Shown: piece by piece, positions 27,952 to 38,659 of the stretch
Numbering within the stretch: the first letter of the stretch is position 1
Layout: every line of letters begins with the position of its first letter
From: Luteimonas marina
Lineage (GTDB): Bacteria > Pseudomonadota > Gammaproteobacteria > Xanthomonadales > Xanthomonadaceae
Length of the DNA stretch: 64,000 nt
NCBI RefSeq assembly: GCF_007859325.1
Contig: NZ_VOHK01000006.1
Coordinates: 1-64,000, forward strand
Direction of reading: 5' to 3'
The notes under the pieces: model-generated
Seen by the model: the letters and a program-made list of their open reading frames with translations, nothing else
Told to the model about the DNA's origin: nothing
The model's database searches: none
Program-made: the position numbers and the translations under genes

Positions 27952-29889
27952 ATGGCGAAGGCGGATGGTCTGGATCTGATCGCGGTCGGGCGTTCCTGCG
28001 TCGACCTGTATGGCGAACAGACCGGCGGCCGGCTGGAGGACATGCTGTCCTTCGCCAAGTACATCGGCGGCAGCCCCACCAACACCGCGGTCGGCGCGTC
28101 GCGGCTCGGCCTCGACGCCGGCCTGCTGACCCGCGTCGGCGAGGATCATTTCGGGCGCTTCATCCGCGAACAGCTGGCCCGCGAGGGCGTCGACACCCGC
28201 GGGGTGGTCGCCGACCCCGCGCGCCTGACCGCGCTGGCGTTCCTCGGCATCCGCGACCCCGACACCTTCCCGCTGGTCTTCTACCGCGAGAACTGCGCGG
28301 ACATGGCGCTGGAGGCCGGCGACATCGACCCGGCCTTCGTCGCGTCCGCCCGCGCGGTGCTGATCAACGGCACCCACCTGTCGCAGCCGGGCGTGTTCGC
28401 CGCGTCCATGGAAGCCTGCCGGCTCGCGCGCGCGGCGGGCGGCAAGGTGGTGTTCGACATCGACTACCGCCCGGTGCTCTGGGGCCTGGCCGGGAAGGAC
28501 GCGGGCGAGAACCGCTTCGTCGCCGACGCGGCCGTGACCGCGCGGCTGCAGCAAGTGCTGCCGTTGTGCGACCTGATCGTCGGCACCGAGGAGGAAGTGC
28601 ACATCCTCGGCGGCAGCACCGACACCATCGACGCGCTGCGCGCGATCCGCGAGCGGACCCCCGCCCTGCTGGTGTGCAAGCGCGGCGCGCAGGGTTGCTC
28701 GGCGTTCGCGGACGCGATCCCCGACAGCCTCGACCAGGGCGTCGTCGGCCGCGGCTTCGCGGTGGAGGTGTTCAACGTGCTCGGCGCCGGCGACGCGTTC
28801 ATGGCCGGGTTCCTGCGCGGCTGGCTGCGCGGGGCGCCGCTGGCCGAATGCTGCGAATGGGCCAACGCCTGCGGCGCCATCGTCGTCTCGCGCCACGGCT
28901 GCTCGCCCGCGATGCCGACCTGGGAAGAGCTGCAGGCGTTCCTGCGCGACGAGGCGCGCCCGTTCCGGCTGCGCGAGGACGCCGCGCTGGAACATCTGCA
29001 CTGGGCCACCACGCGCGCGACCGGATATCCGTCGCTGACCGTGCTGGCGATGGACCACCGCAGCCAGTTCGAGGCACTGTGCGAACGCACCGGCGCGGCG
29101 CCGGAGCGGATCGCCGGGTTCAAGTCGCTGGCGCTGCGCGCGGTGGACAGGGTGGCGGCGGGCGACCCGGGCTTCGGCGTGCTGCTCGACGGCCGCTTCG
29201 GCATGCGCGCGCTCGAGGCCGCCGCCGCGTATCCGTACTGGATCGGGCGCCCGATCGAACTGCCGGGCTCGCGCCCGCTCGAGTTCGAGTCGTCCGCCGA
29301 CGTCGCGACCGAACTGGCGACCTGGCCGGCGAACCACGTGGTCAAGTGCCTGGCGCTCTACCATCCCGACGACCCGCAGGAGCTGCGCGAACGCCAGGAG
29401 CGCCAGCTGCTGCGCCTGCAGGACGCCGCGCGCAAGACCCGCCACGAGCTGCTGGTCGAGATCATCGCCTCGCGCGGCGGCGAAGTCGCCGAGGATACCG
29501 CCGCGCGCGCGATCGAGCGGCTCTACGCACTCGGCATCCGTCCCGACTGGTGGAAACTCGAGCCCGACGACCGCGCCGGCGCCTGGCGCGGCATCGAGGA
29601 CGCCATCGTCCGCAACGATCCGCACTGCCGCGGCGTGGTGCTGCTCGGCCTGTCCGCGCCGCAGGACGAGCTGATCGCCTCGTTCGCCGCCGCGGCGCAG
29701 GCGCCGATCGTCAAGGGCTTCGCCGTCGGGCGCACGATCTTCGCCGACGCGGCGGAGCAATGGTTCGCCGGCACCATCGACGACGAGGCCGCCATCGACG
29801 ACCTCGCGCGCCGCTTCGCCATCCTCGTCGAGGCCTGGCGTGATGCGAAGCAGCGGGCGCAAACGCAGGCGATCCGCGAGACTGCCTGA
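27952..29889 (+). CDS. iolC: Bifunctional 5-dehydro-2-deoxygluconokinase with DUF2090 aldolase-like domain
   Basis: A 645-residue fusion. Residues 1-335 are a PfkB-family sugar kinase with GGSPTNTAVGASRLG near the start and the catalytic GAGDAF at 278-283. Residues 340-640 are DUF2090 (TVLAMDHRSQFEALC, LVEIIASRGGEVAEDTAARAIERLYALGIRPDWWKLE, VVLLGLSAPQDELIASF). In organisms with this fusion the second domain is thought to replace IolJ aldolase, giving malonate semialdehyde and dihydroxyacetone phosphate; no separate iolJ is present here. GGAGG precedes the ATG by ten bases. It is the first gene of a run of eight closely spaced genes. Confidence 0.93.
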   Translation: MAKADGLDLIAVGRSCVDLYGEQTGGRLEDMLSFAKYIGGSPTNTAVGASRLGLDAGLLTRVGEDHFGRFIREQLAREGVDTRGVVADPARLTALAFLGIRDPDTFPLVFYRENCADMALEAGDIDPAFVASARAVLINGTHLSQPGVFAASMEACRLARAAGGKVVFDIDYRPVLWGLAGKDAGENRFVADAAVTARLQQVLPLCDLIVGTEEEVHILGGSTDTIDALRAIRERTPALLVCKRGAQGCSAFADAIPDSLDQGVVGRGFAVEVFNVLGAGDAFMAGFLRGWLRGAPLAECCEWANACGAIVVSRHGCSPAMPTWEELQAFLRDEARPFRLREDAALEHLHWATTRATGYPSLTVLAMDHRSQFEALCERTGAAPERIAGFKSLALRAVDRVAAGDPGFGVLLDGRFGMRALEAAAAYPYWIGRPIELPGSRPLEFESSADVATELATWPANHVVKCLALYHPDDPQELRERQERQLLRLQDAARKTRHELLVEIIASRGGEVAEDTAARAIERLYALGIRPDWWKLEPDDRAGAWRGIEDAIVRNDPHCRGVVLLGLSAPQDELIASFAAAAQAPIVKGFAVGRTIFADAAEQWFAGTIDDEAAIDDLARRFAILVEAWRDAKQRAQTQAIRETA

Positions 29890-29890
29890 C

Positions 29891-31744
29891 ATGGACACGC
29901 ATCCCGGCCACACCCTCCGACTGACCGCCGCACAGGCCACCGTGCTCTGGCTGGCGGCCCAGCACGTCGTCGTCGACGGCGAACAGGCACCCTACTTCGC
30001 CGGCGTCTGGGCGATCTTCGGGCACGGCAACGTCGCCGCCATCGGCGAGGCGCTCCACGCCGCCGGCGACGCGCTGCCGACCTTCCGCGCGCACAACGAA
30101 CAGGGCATGGCGCACGCCGCCATCGCCTACGCCAAGCAGATGCGGCGGCGCCGCGCGATGGCCTGCACCACGTCCATCGGGCCCGGCGCGACCAACATGC
30201 TGACCGCGGCCGCGCTGGCGCACGTCAACCGGCTGCCGGTCCTGCTGCTGCCGGGCGACGTCTACGCCAGCCGCCGCCCCGACCCGGTGCTGCAGCAGGT
30301 CGAGGATTTCGGCGACGGCACGGTCTCGGCGAACGACTGCTTCCGCCCGGTGTCGCGCTGGTTCGACCGCATCACCCGGCCCGAACAGATCCTCGACTCG
30401 CTGCCCAGGGCGCTGGCGACCATGCTCGACCCGGCCAGCTGCGGTCCGGTGACGCTGGCGTTCTGCCAGGACGTGCAGGCCGAGGCGTTCGACTACCCGG
30501 CGGATTTCTTCTCGCGCCGGCTCTGGCACCCGCGCAGGCAGGGCGCGGACCCGCGCGAACTCGATGCGCTCGCCGATGCCCTGCGCCACGCCGAACGCCC
30601 GCTGCTGGTCGCCGGCGGCGGCGTGCTCTACAGCGGCGCGGAGGATGCGCTCGCCGCGTTCGCCGCGCGCACCGGGCTGGCGGTGGCCGAAACCCAGGCC
30701 GGCAAGGGCGCATTGCCGTGGAACCATCCCAACGCCCTCGGTTCGATCGGTGTCACCGGCTCCAGCGCCGCCAACGTCGCGGCGAACGCGGCGGACGTCG
30801 TCGTCGGCATCGGCACGCGGCTGCAGGACTTCACCAGCGGCTCGCGCAGCCTGTTCCCGGACTGCCGCCTGTTCCAGGTGAACGTGCAGGCGTTCGACGC
30901 GCACAAGCACGGCGCGGCGCCGGTGGTCGGCGACGCGCGCGCGACGCTCGAGGCGCTGGACGCCGCGCTCGCGGACTGGCGCGCGCCGGAGCCGGCGATC
31001 GACCGCGACGCCGTCGCCGCCTGGCACGCGGCCGTCGATCACGCCACCCGCGGCGACGACGCCACCACCCTGCCCAGCGACGCGCAGGTCATCGGCGCGG
31101 TGCAGGCCTCGTTCGACGACGACGCCATCGTGGTCTGCGCCGCGGGCGGCCTGCCGGGCGAGCTGCACAAGCTGTGGCGCACCGCGCGCAGCGACGGCTA
31201 CCACCTCGAGTACGGCTACTCGTGCATGGGCTACGAGATCGCCGGCGGACTCGGCGTCAAGCTGGCCGCGCCGGGGCGCGAGGTGGTGGTGATGGTCGGC
31301 GACGGCAGCTACCTGATGATGAACTCCGAGCTCGCCGGCTCGGTGATGCTCGGCCTGAAGCTGGTCGTGGTGCTGCTCGACAACCGCGGCTTCGGCTGCA
31401 TCAACCGCCTGCAGCAGGCGACCGGCAGCCCGGGCTTCAACAACCTGCTGGCCGACGCGCGCCACCAGGCGCTGCCCGACATCGACTTCGCCGCGCACGC
31501 GCGCAGCCTCGGCGCGCATGCCGAGAAGGTCGCGAACCTGGGCGAGCTGCGCGAGGCGCTGGCGCGCGCGCGAGGCGCCGACCGCAGCACCGTGGTCGTC
31601 ATCGACACCGATCCGCTGAAGACCACCGAAGCCGGGGGCTGGTGGTGGGACGTCGCCGTCCCGGAAGTCTCCGACCGTCCCGAAGTGAACGCCGCGCGCC
31701 GCGACTACGAGCAGCGCGTGCGCATGAAGAGAGACCTGTCATGA
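29891..31744 (+). CDS. iolD: 3D-(3,5/4)-trihydroxycyclohexane-1,2-dione hydrolase
   Basis: A 617-residue thiamine-diphosphate enzyme that opens the ring in inositol catabolism. The N-terminal domain carries the catalytic glutamate (FRAHNEQGMAHAAIAYAKQ), the middle domain the LLVAGGGVLYSGAEDAL fold, and the C-terminal domain the ThDP/Mg2+ motif (VGDGSYLMMNSEL … LLDNRGFGCINRLQ). The ATG at 29891 lies one base after the iolC stop; an earlier in-frame ATG would run inside iolC. Its end overlaps iolE by four bases, showing tight coupling. Confidence 0.95.
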   Translation: MDTHPGHTLRLTAAQATVLWLAAQHVVVDGEQAPYFAGVWAIFGHGNVAAIGEALHAAGDALPTFRAHNEQGMAHAAIAYAKQMRRRRAMACTTSIGPGATNMLTAAALAHVNRLPVLLLPGDVYASRRPDPVLQQVEDFGDGTVSANDCFRPVSRWFDRITRPEQILDSLPRALATMLDPASCGPVTLAFCQDVQAEAFDYPADFFSRRLWHPRRQGADPRELDALADALRHAERPLLVAGGGVLYSGAEDALAAFAARTGLAVAETQAGKGALPWNHPNALGSIGVTGSSAANVAANAADVVVGIGTRLQDFTSGSRSLFPDCRLFQVNVQAFDAHKHGAAPVVGDARATLEALDAALADWRAPEPAIDRDAVAAWHAAVDHATRGDDATTLPSDAQVIGAVQASFDDDAIVVCAAGGLPGELHKLWRTARSDGYHLEYGYSCMGYEIAGGLGVKLAAPGREVVVMVGDGSYLMMNSELAGSVMLGLKLVVVLLDNRGFGCINRLQQATGSPGFNNLLADARHQALPDIDFAAHARSLGAHAEKVANLGELREALARARGADRSTVVVIDTDPLKTTEAGGWWWDVAVPEVSDRPEVNAARRDYEQRVRMKRDLS

Positions 31745-32631
31745 CGATACGATTCGGCGTCAGCCCGATCGCCTGGGCCAACGACGACATGCCCGAGCTC
31801 GGCGGCGACACGCCGCTGGAAAGCATCCTCGCCGACATCCGCGACGTCGGCTTCGAAGGCGTCGAGCTCGGCGGCAAGTTCCCGCGCGACGCGGCCGCGC
31901 TCAAGCCCCTGCTCGACGGCTACGGCCTCGACCTGATCGGCGGCTGGTACAGCGGCTCGCTGCTGGCGCAGGACGCCGACGCCGAGATCGCCGCGCTGCA
32001 GCCGCATCTTCGACTGCTCAAGGCGATGGGCAGCACCGTGTTCGTGTTCGCCGAGACCAGCAACGCCGTGCACGGCGACCGCGGCGTGCCGCTGACCGGC
32101 ACGCCGCTGCTCGCCGCCGGCGACTGGGCGCGCTTCGGCGAACGCATGACGCAGGTGGCCGACTACATCCGGTCGCAGGGCCTGAAGTTCGCCTACCACC
32201 ACCACCTCGGCACCGTGGTCGAACGCGCGGCCGACATGGACGCCTTCATCCGCCATACCGGGCCGTCGGTCGGTTTCACCCTCGACACCGGCCACGCCGC
32301 GCTCGGCGGCGTCGACTACCTCGAGGTGATCCGCGAGCATCCTGCGCGCATCGCGCACGTGCACTGCAAGGATTTCCGTGACGAGGCCTGGCGCAGGCTG
32401 CGCGACGGCGGCGCCAGCTTCCTCGACGGCGTGCTCGGCGGCATGTTCACCGTGCCCGGCGACGGCGGCATCGACTACGGCGCGGTGATGCGCGCCCTGG
32501 TCGACATCGGCTACGGCGGCTGGATCGTGATCGAGGCCGAGCAGGATCCCGCGATCGCGCCGCCGAAGCCGTACGCGGAGCTCGGCCTGCGCACGCTGCA
32601 GCGCGAAGCCGCAGCCGCGGGACTGGCGTGA
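31741..32631 (+). CDS. iolE: Myo-inosose-2 dehydratase
   Basis: A 296-residue TIM-barrel enzyme of the AP-endonuclease-2-like sugar isomerase/epimerase superfamily, converting 2-keto-myo-inositol to the dione used by IolD. Typical motifs: FGVSPIAWANDDMPELGG at the start, GFEGVELGGKFP, KFAYHHHLGTVVE, GFTLDTGHAALGG, IAHVHCKDFR and GWIVIEAEQDP. It overlaps iolD by ATGA and iolB by TGATG. Confidence 0.95.
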   Translation: MTIRFGVSPIAWANDDMPELGGDTPLESILADIRDVGFEGVELGGKFPRDAAALKPLLDGYGLDLIGGWYSGSLLAQDADAEIAALQPHLRLLKAMGSTVFVFAETSNAVHGDRGVPLTGTPLLAAGDWARFGERMTQVADYIRSQGLKFAYHHHLGTVVERAADMDAFIRHTGPSVGFTLDTGHAALGGVDYLEVIREHPARIAHVHCKDFRDEAWRRLRDGGASFLDGVLGGMFTVPGDGGIDYGAVMRALVDIGYGGWIVIEAEQDPAIAPPKPYAELGLRTLQREAAAAGLA

Positions 32632-33452
32632 TGTCGCGGCTGCGCATCCGTCCGCGGACGCCGGCCGCCGACGGCACCGTGCTGTCGGTGACGCCGGAGA
32701 GCGCGGGCTGGTCGCACGTCGGCTTCAAGGTCGTGAAACTCGCCGATGGCCAGCGCCACGACGGCGGCGACGCCGGCCGCGAAGCCTGCCTCGTGCTGGT
32801 GTCCGGCAGCGCGGACATCCTCGCCGGCGGCGAGCGCTTCGACGACGTCGGCGGCCGCGTGTCGCCGTTCGAGGATCGCGCGCCGGGCGCGGCGTACGTG
32901 CCCGCCGGCGTGCAATGGTCGGTGCTCGCCCGCGGCGACGTGGAACTCGCGGTCTGCACCGCGCCGGGTACCGGACAGGGTGCGCCGCGCCTGATCGCCG
33001 AGGCCGACATGTCGCGCGAGGTCCGCGGCAGCGGCACCAACACCCGCCACGTACGCAACATCCTTCCGGAAACGCAGCCTGCCGACGCTTTGCTGGTGGT
33101 GGAAGTGGTGACGCCCGCCGGCCACTGGTCCAGCTACCCGCCGCACAAGCACGACGCCGCGATGCCGGGCGAGGAAACCGTGCTCGAGGAGACCTATTAC
33201 CACCGCGTCTCGCCGCCGCAGGGTTTCGCCTTCCAGCGCGTCTACAGCGCCGACCGCTCGCTCGACGAGGCGATCGCGGTCGAGGACGGCGACGTGGTGC
33301 TGGTGCCGCGCGGCTACCACCCGGTCGGCGCCGCGCACGGCTACGACCTCTACTACCTCAACGTCATGGCCGGGCCCGAGCGGCGCTGGCTGTTCCGCAA
33401 CGATCCCGACCACGCCTGGATCGTCGCACCGCCCCCATCACCGGAAGCCTGA
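32631..33452 (+). CDS. iolB: 5-deoxy-glucuronate isomerase
   Basis: A 273-residue cupin-type isomerase converting 5-deoxy-glucuronate to 5-dehydro-2-deoxygluconate. The metal-binding cupin segment is SYPPHKHDAAMPGEETVLEETYYHRV, followed by FAFQRVYSADRSLDEAIAVEDGDVVLVPRGYHPVGAAHGYDLYYLNVMAG. The ATG overlaps the iolE stop by one base; a GTG three bases earlier is possible. It sits between iolE and iolA in the order expected from its pathway role. Confidence 0.94.
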   Translation: MSRLRIRPRTPAADGTVLSVTPESAGWSHVGFKVVKLADGQRHDGGDAGREACLVLVSGSADILAGGERFDDVGGRVSPFEDRAPGAAYVPAGVQWSVLARGDVELAVCTAPGTGQGAPRLIAEADMSREVRGSGTNTRHVRNILPETQPADALLVVEVVTPAGHWSSYPPHKHDAAMPGEETVLEETYYHRVSPPQGFAFQRVYSADRSLDEAIAVEDGDVVLVPRGYHPVGAAHGYDLYYLNVMAGPERRWLFRNDPDHAWIVAPPPSPEA

Positions 33453-33454
33453 AC

Positions 33455-34954
<1,500 letters not shown>

Positions 34955-35038
34955 CGCGTCGCGGCTCCGTCGCGGCTCCGATCCAGAACGAGGCCGGCAC
35001 CACGAGGCCGGCCCGAATCCCCGGGGAGGGAACGCTCC

Positions 35039-36385
35039 ATGGCTGCAGGCCCGTTGAAATTCTTCGCGACCGGCGAGGACAAGCCCGAGATCGGCGACCG
35101 CGGCACGGTCGACCGGCTGTTCCGCCGCCACCGCTTCCGGGTGATGGTGGCGATCACGCTCGGCTACGGCCTGATCTACACCTGCCGCCTCGCGCTGGGC
35201 GTGGTCAAGAAGCCGCTGATCGACCAGGGCGTGTTCACGCCGGTCGAGCTGGGCATGATCGGCTCGGCGCTGTTCTACACCTACGCGATCGGCAAGCTAA
35301 CCAACGGCTTCCTCGCCGACCACGCCAACATGAAGCGCTTCCTCGCCTTCGCCTTCCTGGCCACGGCGCTGTGCAACCTGGCGATGGGCTTCACCACCGC
35401 GCTGTGGGCGGCCGTGCTGCTGTGGGGACTCAACGGCTGGGTGCAGAGCTTCGGCGCGCCCGGCGGCGTGGTGGCGATGACGGCGTGGTTCTCCAACCGC
35501 GAGCGCGGACGCACCTACGGCATCTGGAGCACCGCGCACTCGATCGGCGAAGGGCTCACCTTCCTCGTGGTCGGCAGCGCGGTGGCCTGGCTCGGCTGGC
35601 GCTGGGGCTACTGGGGACCCGGGCTGATCGGCATCGCCACCGCGATCGGCTGCTACCTGTGGCTGCAGGACCGGCCGCGCACGCTGGGCCTGCCGTCGGT
35701 CGCCGACTGGAAGGGCGACCACTACGACGAGAAGCCCAGGCCCGGCATCAAGTCGGTGCTGGGCCTGCAGCTGTCGATCCTCAGGATCCCCGCGATCTGG
35801 GTGCTGTGCCTGTCCGCGGCGACGATCTACGTGACCCGCTACGCGATCAACTCCTGGGGCATCCTGTACCTGCAGGAGGCGCGCGGGCTGTCGCTGCCGA
35901 TGGCGGGGACGGTGCTGATGATCGGCACGCTCGCCGGCATCGCCGGCGCGGTCGCGTTCGGCTTCATCTCCGACCTGGTGTTCAAGGCGCGGCGGCCGCC
36001 GACCAACCTGCTGTTCGCGGTCCTGGAGATCGGCGGCCTGCTGCTGTTCTTCTACGGCCCGAACACGCTGCCGGTGCTGATCGCGGGCATGCTGCTGTTC
36101 GGCCTCGGCCTGACCGGGCTGGTGACCTCGCTCGGCGGACTGTTCGCCGTCGACATCGCGCCCAAGCGCGTCGCGGGCGCGGCGATGGGGGTGATCGGCA
36201 TCTTCAGCTACATCGGCGCCGGCATCCAGGAGCACATCTCCGGCAAGCTGATCCAGGAAGGCATGACCCTCGTCGGCGGCGACCGCGTCTACGACTTCGG
36301 GCCGGTGATCTGGTTCTGGATCGGCGCATCGGTGCTGTCGATGCTGCTCGCCGCGAGCCTGTGGCGCACGAAACTGAGGGACTGA
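35039..36385 (+). CDS. OPA-family organophosphate:phosphate antiporter (GlpT/UhpT-like MFS)
   Basis: A 448-residue inner-membrane carrier with about twelve TM helices. It aligns by eye with GlpT/UhpT: GYGLIYTCRLALGVVKKPLI places R50 where GlpT has substrate-binding Arg45, and TIYVTRYAINSWGILYLQEARG places R267 where GlpT has Arg269. OPA carriers exchange phosphate for organic phosphate esters such as glycerol-3-phosphate or hexose-6-phosphate. Its place between iolA and an inositol monophosphatase gene, and the lack of an inositol permease gene, suggest it takes up inositol monophosphate; the substrate is untested. GGGAGGG precedes the ATG, 84 bases after iolA. Confidence 0.9.
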   Translation: MAAGPLKFFATGEDKPEIGDRGTVDRLFRRHRFRVMVAITLGYGLIYTCRLALGVVKKPLIDQGVFTPVELGMIGSALFYTYAIGKLTNGFLADHANMKRFLAFAFLATALCNLAMGFTTALWAAVLLWGLNGWVQSFGAPGGVVAMTAWFSNRERGRTYGIWSTAHSIGEGLTFLVVGSAVAWLGWRWGYWGPGLIGIATAIGCYLWLQDRPRTLGLPSVADWKGDHYDEKPRPGIKSVLGLQLSILRIPAIWVLCLSAATIYVTRYAINSWGILYLQEARGLSLPMAGTVLMIGTLAGIAGAVAFGFISDLVFKARRPPTNLLFAVLEIGGLLLFFYGPNTLPVLIAGMLLFGLGLTGLVTSLGGLFAVDIAPKRVAGAAMGVIGIFSYIGAGIQEHISGKLIQEGMTLVGGDRVYDFGPVIWFWIGASVLSMLLAASLWRTKLRD

Positions 36386-36389
36386 TGCC

Positions 36390-37208
36390 GTGATCGACGC
36401 TTCCGACGAACTCAAGGCGATGGTGGACGCCGCGCAGGCCGCGGGCCGGGGCCTGCTGCGCCGCTACGGGCAGCTCTCCGAACTCACCGTGCAGACCAAG
36501 GCCGGCCCCACCGACCTCGTCTCGATCGCCGACCAGGAGGCCGAAGGCACGGTGCGCGCGCTGCTGGCGCGGGCGCGCCCATCCTATGCCTTCCTCGGCG
36601 AGGAAGGCGGCGCCGCCGGCGGCGGCGACGCCACGCAGAGCTGGATCGTCGATCCGCTGGACGGCACCACCAACTTCCTGTTCGGCTGTCCGCTGTGGGG
36701 CGTCAACGTCGCGCTGGCGCGCGAAGGCGAGATCGTCGCCGGCGTCACCTACGTCCCGGTGATGGACGAACTGTTCGTCGCCGAGCAGGGCAAGGGCGCG
36801 TGGCTCAACGGCCAGCGCATCCGCGTCTCGGAGCGCGCGTCGCTGATCCGCAGCGTGCTGGCCTGCGGCATCCCCTTCGCCGACAAGCCCGACCACCCGG
36901 TGTTCGCGCGCGAGATGGCGCTGCTCACCGCCGAGGTTGCCGGCATCCGCCGCACCGGCGCCTGCGCGCTGGACATGGCCTGGGTCGCGGCGGGACGCTG
37001 GGACGCCTACTGGGAGCGCGCGCTCAACGCCTGGGACATGGCGCCTGGCGTGATCCTGGTGGAAGAGGCCGGCGGCATCGCGACCTCGGTGACCGGCGCC
37101 GCGCTCGACGTCGCCGCCGGCAACGTCTGCGTCAGCAACGGCGCGATCCATACCGCGCTGATCGACCGGCTCAACGCCGCACTGTACCCGGAGGAACCCG
37201 CCACATGA
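36390..37208 (+). CDS. Inositol-monophosphatase family protein in the iol operon
   Basis: A 272-residue cytoplasmic Mg2+-dependent phosphatase. The metal-binding motifs are complete: GEEGG near residue 71, WIVDPLDGTTNFLFGCP around 88-104 and WDMAPGVILVEEAGG near 213. It differs clearly from the housekeeping SuhB at 4319-5152. The GTG start lies four bases after the OPA carrier stop, and the end overlaps the PhoD gene by ATGA, so it is co-expressed with the iol genes. The natural role here is to free inositol from imported inositol monophosphate. Confidence 0.91.
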   Translation: MIDASDELKAMVDAAQAAGRGLLRRYGQLSELTVQTKAGPTDLVSIADQEAEGTVRALLARARPSYAFLGEEGGAAGGGDATQSWIVDPLDGTTNFLFGCPLWGVNVALAREGEIVAGVTYVPVMDELFVAEQGKGAWLNGQRIRVSERASLIRSVLACGIPFADKPDHPVFAREMALLTAEVAGIRRTGACALDMAWVAAGRWDAYWERALNAWDMAPGVILVEEAGGIATSVTGAALDVAAGNVCVSNGAIHTALIDRLNAALYPEEPAT

Positions 37209-38659
37209 TGCTGCCCCGCCGCGGATTCCTCGCCGCCGCCGGCCTGGCCGGGCTGTTCGCGGCGCTGCCCAGGGCGTTCGCGGCGGCGCTCGGCTACCCG
37301 CGCGCGCTGCAGGGACCGATGCTCGGCGCGCCGGGACCGCACCACCTCTCGGTCTGGGTGCGCGCCAGCGGCGCCTTCGAGGTCGAACTGGAAGTCGCCA
37401 CCGACCGCGAGTTCCGGCACGTCGTGCAGACGGCCTCGGCCGTCGCCTCGCCGGAGGAGGACTGCTGCCTGGTCCTGCGCGCCGAAGGCCTGCAGCCGGA
37501 CACCGGCTACTGGTATCGGCTGAAGTACGACGGCGAGGGCGACCGCTTCCAGTTCCTGCCCCACCGCGCGCGCACCGCGCCGGCGGGCGACGCCGCGTTC
37601 CGGGTCGCCTTCGGCTCCTGCTGCCGCATCCAGTACGACCCGCAGCAGCGCATCTGGAACACCGTGCGCGCGCTGGAGCCGGACATGTTCCTCTGGCTCG
37701 GCGACAACATCTACGCCGACAGCGACCAGCCCGCCGCGCTCACCGACCTGTACGGCCGCGGGCGCGTCGTGCCGGCCCTGGAACCGCTGCTGCGCTCGGT
37801 GCCGCAGCTCGCCACCTGGGACGACCACGACTTCGGCTACAACGATTCCGACGGGCGCAGTCCGTTCAAGTCCGCATCGCTGCGCGTCTTCAGGCGCTTC
37901 TGGGCCAACCCGTCCTACGGCGAGCGCGACAACCCCGGTGTGTACTTCAGGCAGCACTACGGCGGCGTCGACTTCTTCGTCCTCGACGGCCGCTACCACC
38001 GCGACCCGACCGACAAGCCCGACGACGCGCGCAAGACCATGCTCGGCGCGAAGCAAAAGGCCTGGCTCAAGCGCGGACTCAAGGCCAGCACGGCGCCGTT
38101 CAAGGTGCTCGCGATCGGCGGCGGCTGGTCTTCGGCCGAGAACGAGAAGGGCGGCGACTCCTGGGCGGTGTACATGACCGAGCGCAACGAGCTGTTCGAC
38201 TTCATCCGCGACGAGGGCATCGGCGGCGTGGTCTGCATCTCCGGCGACTCGCACATGGGCGAGCTCAACTGCATCCCGTGGTCGCAGCGCGGCGGCTACG
38301 ACATCTACGACTTCTGTTCCTCGCCGCTGGCGCAGATGCCGGCCGCCAAGCACACGCGGCAGGTGCCGGAAGTCCGCGTGCGCGACGTGTGGACGCGCAC
38401 GGTCAACGTCGGGCTGATGCGGTTCGACCTGACCGGCGACGTGCCGACGCTGACCTATACCCTGCACGACGATCTCGGCGAGGCGGTCTGGGAGCCGCTG
38501 GTGCTGACGCCCGACGACCTGAAGAACGGCGCGCGCACCTGGGACGCCAAGTCCGATCCCGGGGAACTGCGCCGCCTGGAGCGCTTCAGGCGCGGCGGCG
38601 GCTACTACGGCTTCGATCCGCCGGAAGGCTGGCCGGATGCGCCGCACTACCGCGAATAG
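37205..38659 (+). CDS. Tat-exported PhoD-like alkaline phosphatase/phosphodiesterase
   Basis: A 484-residue metallophosphatase. The twin-arginine signal (PRRGFLAAAGLAG) at residues 4-16 indicates folded export. An N-terminal Ig-like domain (GPHHLSVWVRASGAFEVELEVATD) is followed by the PhoD catalytic domain with AFGSCCRIQ, LWLGDNIYADSD, ATWDDHDFGYNDSDG and ISGDSHMGEL, which carry the Ca/Fe ligands. PhoD enzymes hydrolyse phosphate mono- and diesters, and some attack phytate weakly. It overlaps the monophosphatase gene and is the last gene of the operon. Confidence 0.9.
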   Translation: MMLPRRGFLAAAGLAGLFAALPRAFAAALGYPRALQGPMLGAPGPHHLSVWVRASGAFEVELEVATDREFRHVVQTASAVASPEEDCCLVLRAEGLQPDTGYWYRLKYDGEGDRFQFLPHRARTAPAGDAAFRVAFGSCCRIQYDPQQRIWNTVRALEPDMFLWLGDNIYADSDQPAALTDLYGRGRVVPALEPLLRSVPQLATWDDHDFGYNDSDGRSPFKSASLRVFRRFWANPSYGERDNPGVYFRQHYGGVDFFVLDGRYHRDPTDKPDDARKTMLGAKQKAWLKRGLKASTAPFKVLAIGGGWSSAENEKGGDSWAVYMTERNELFDFIRDEGIGGVVCISGDSHMGELNCIPWSQRGGYDIYDFCSSPLAQMPAAKHTRQVPEVRVRDVWTRTVNVGLMRFDLTGDVPTLTYTLHDDLGEAVWEPLVLTPDDLKNGARTWDAKSDPGELRRLERFRRGGGYYGFDPPEGWPDAPHYRE

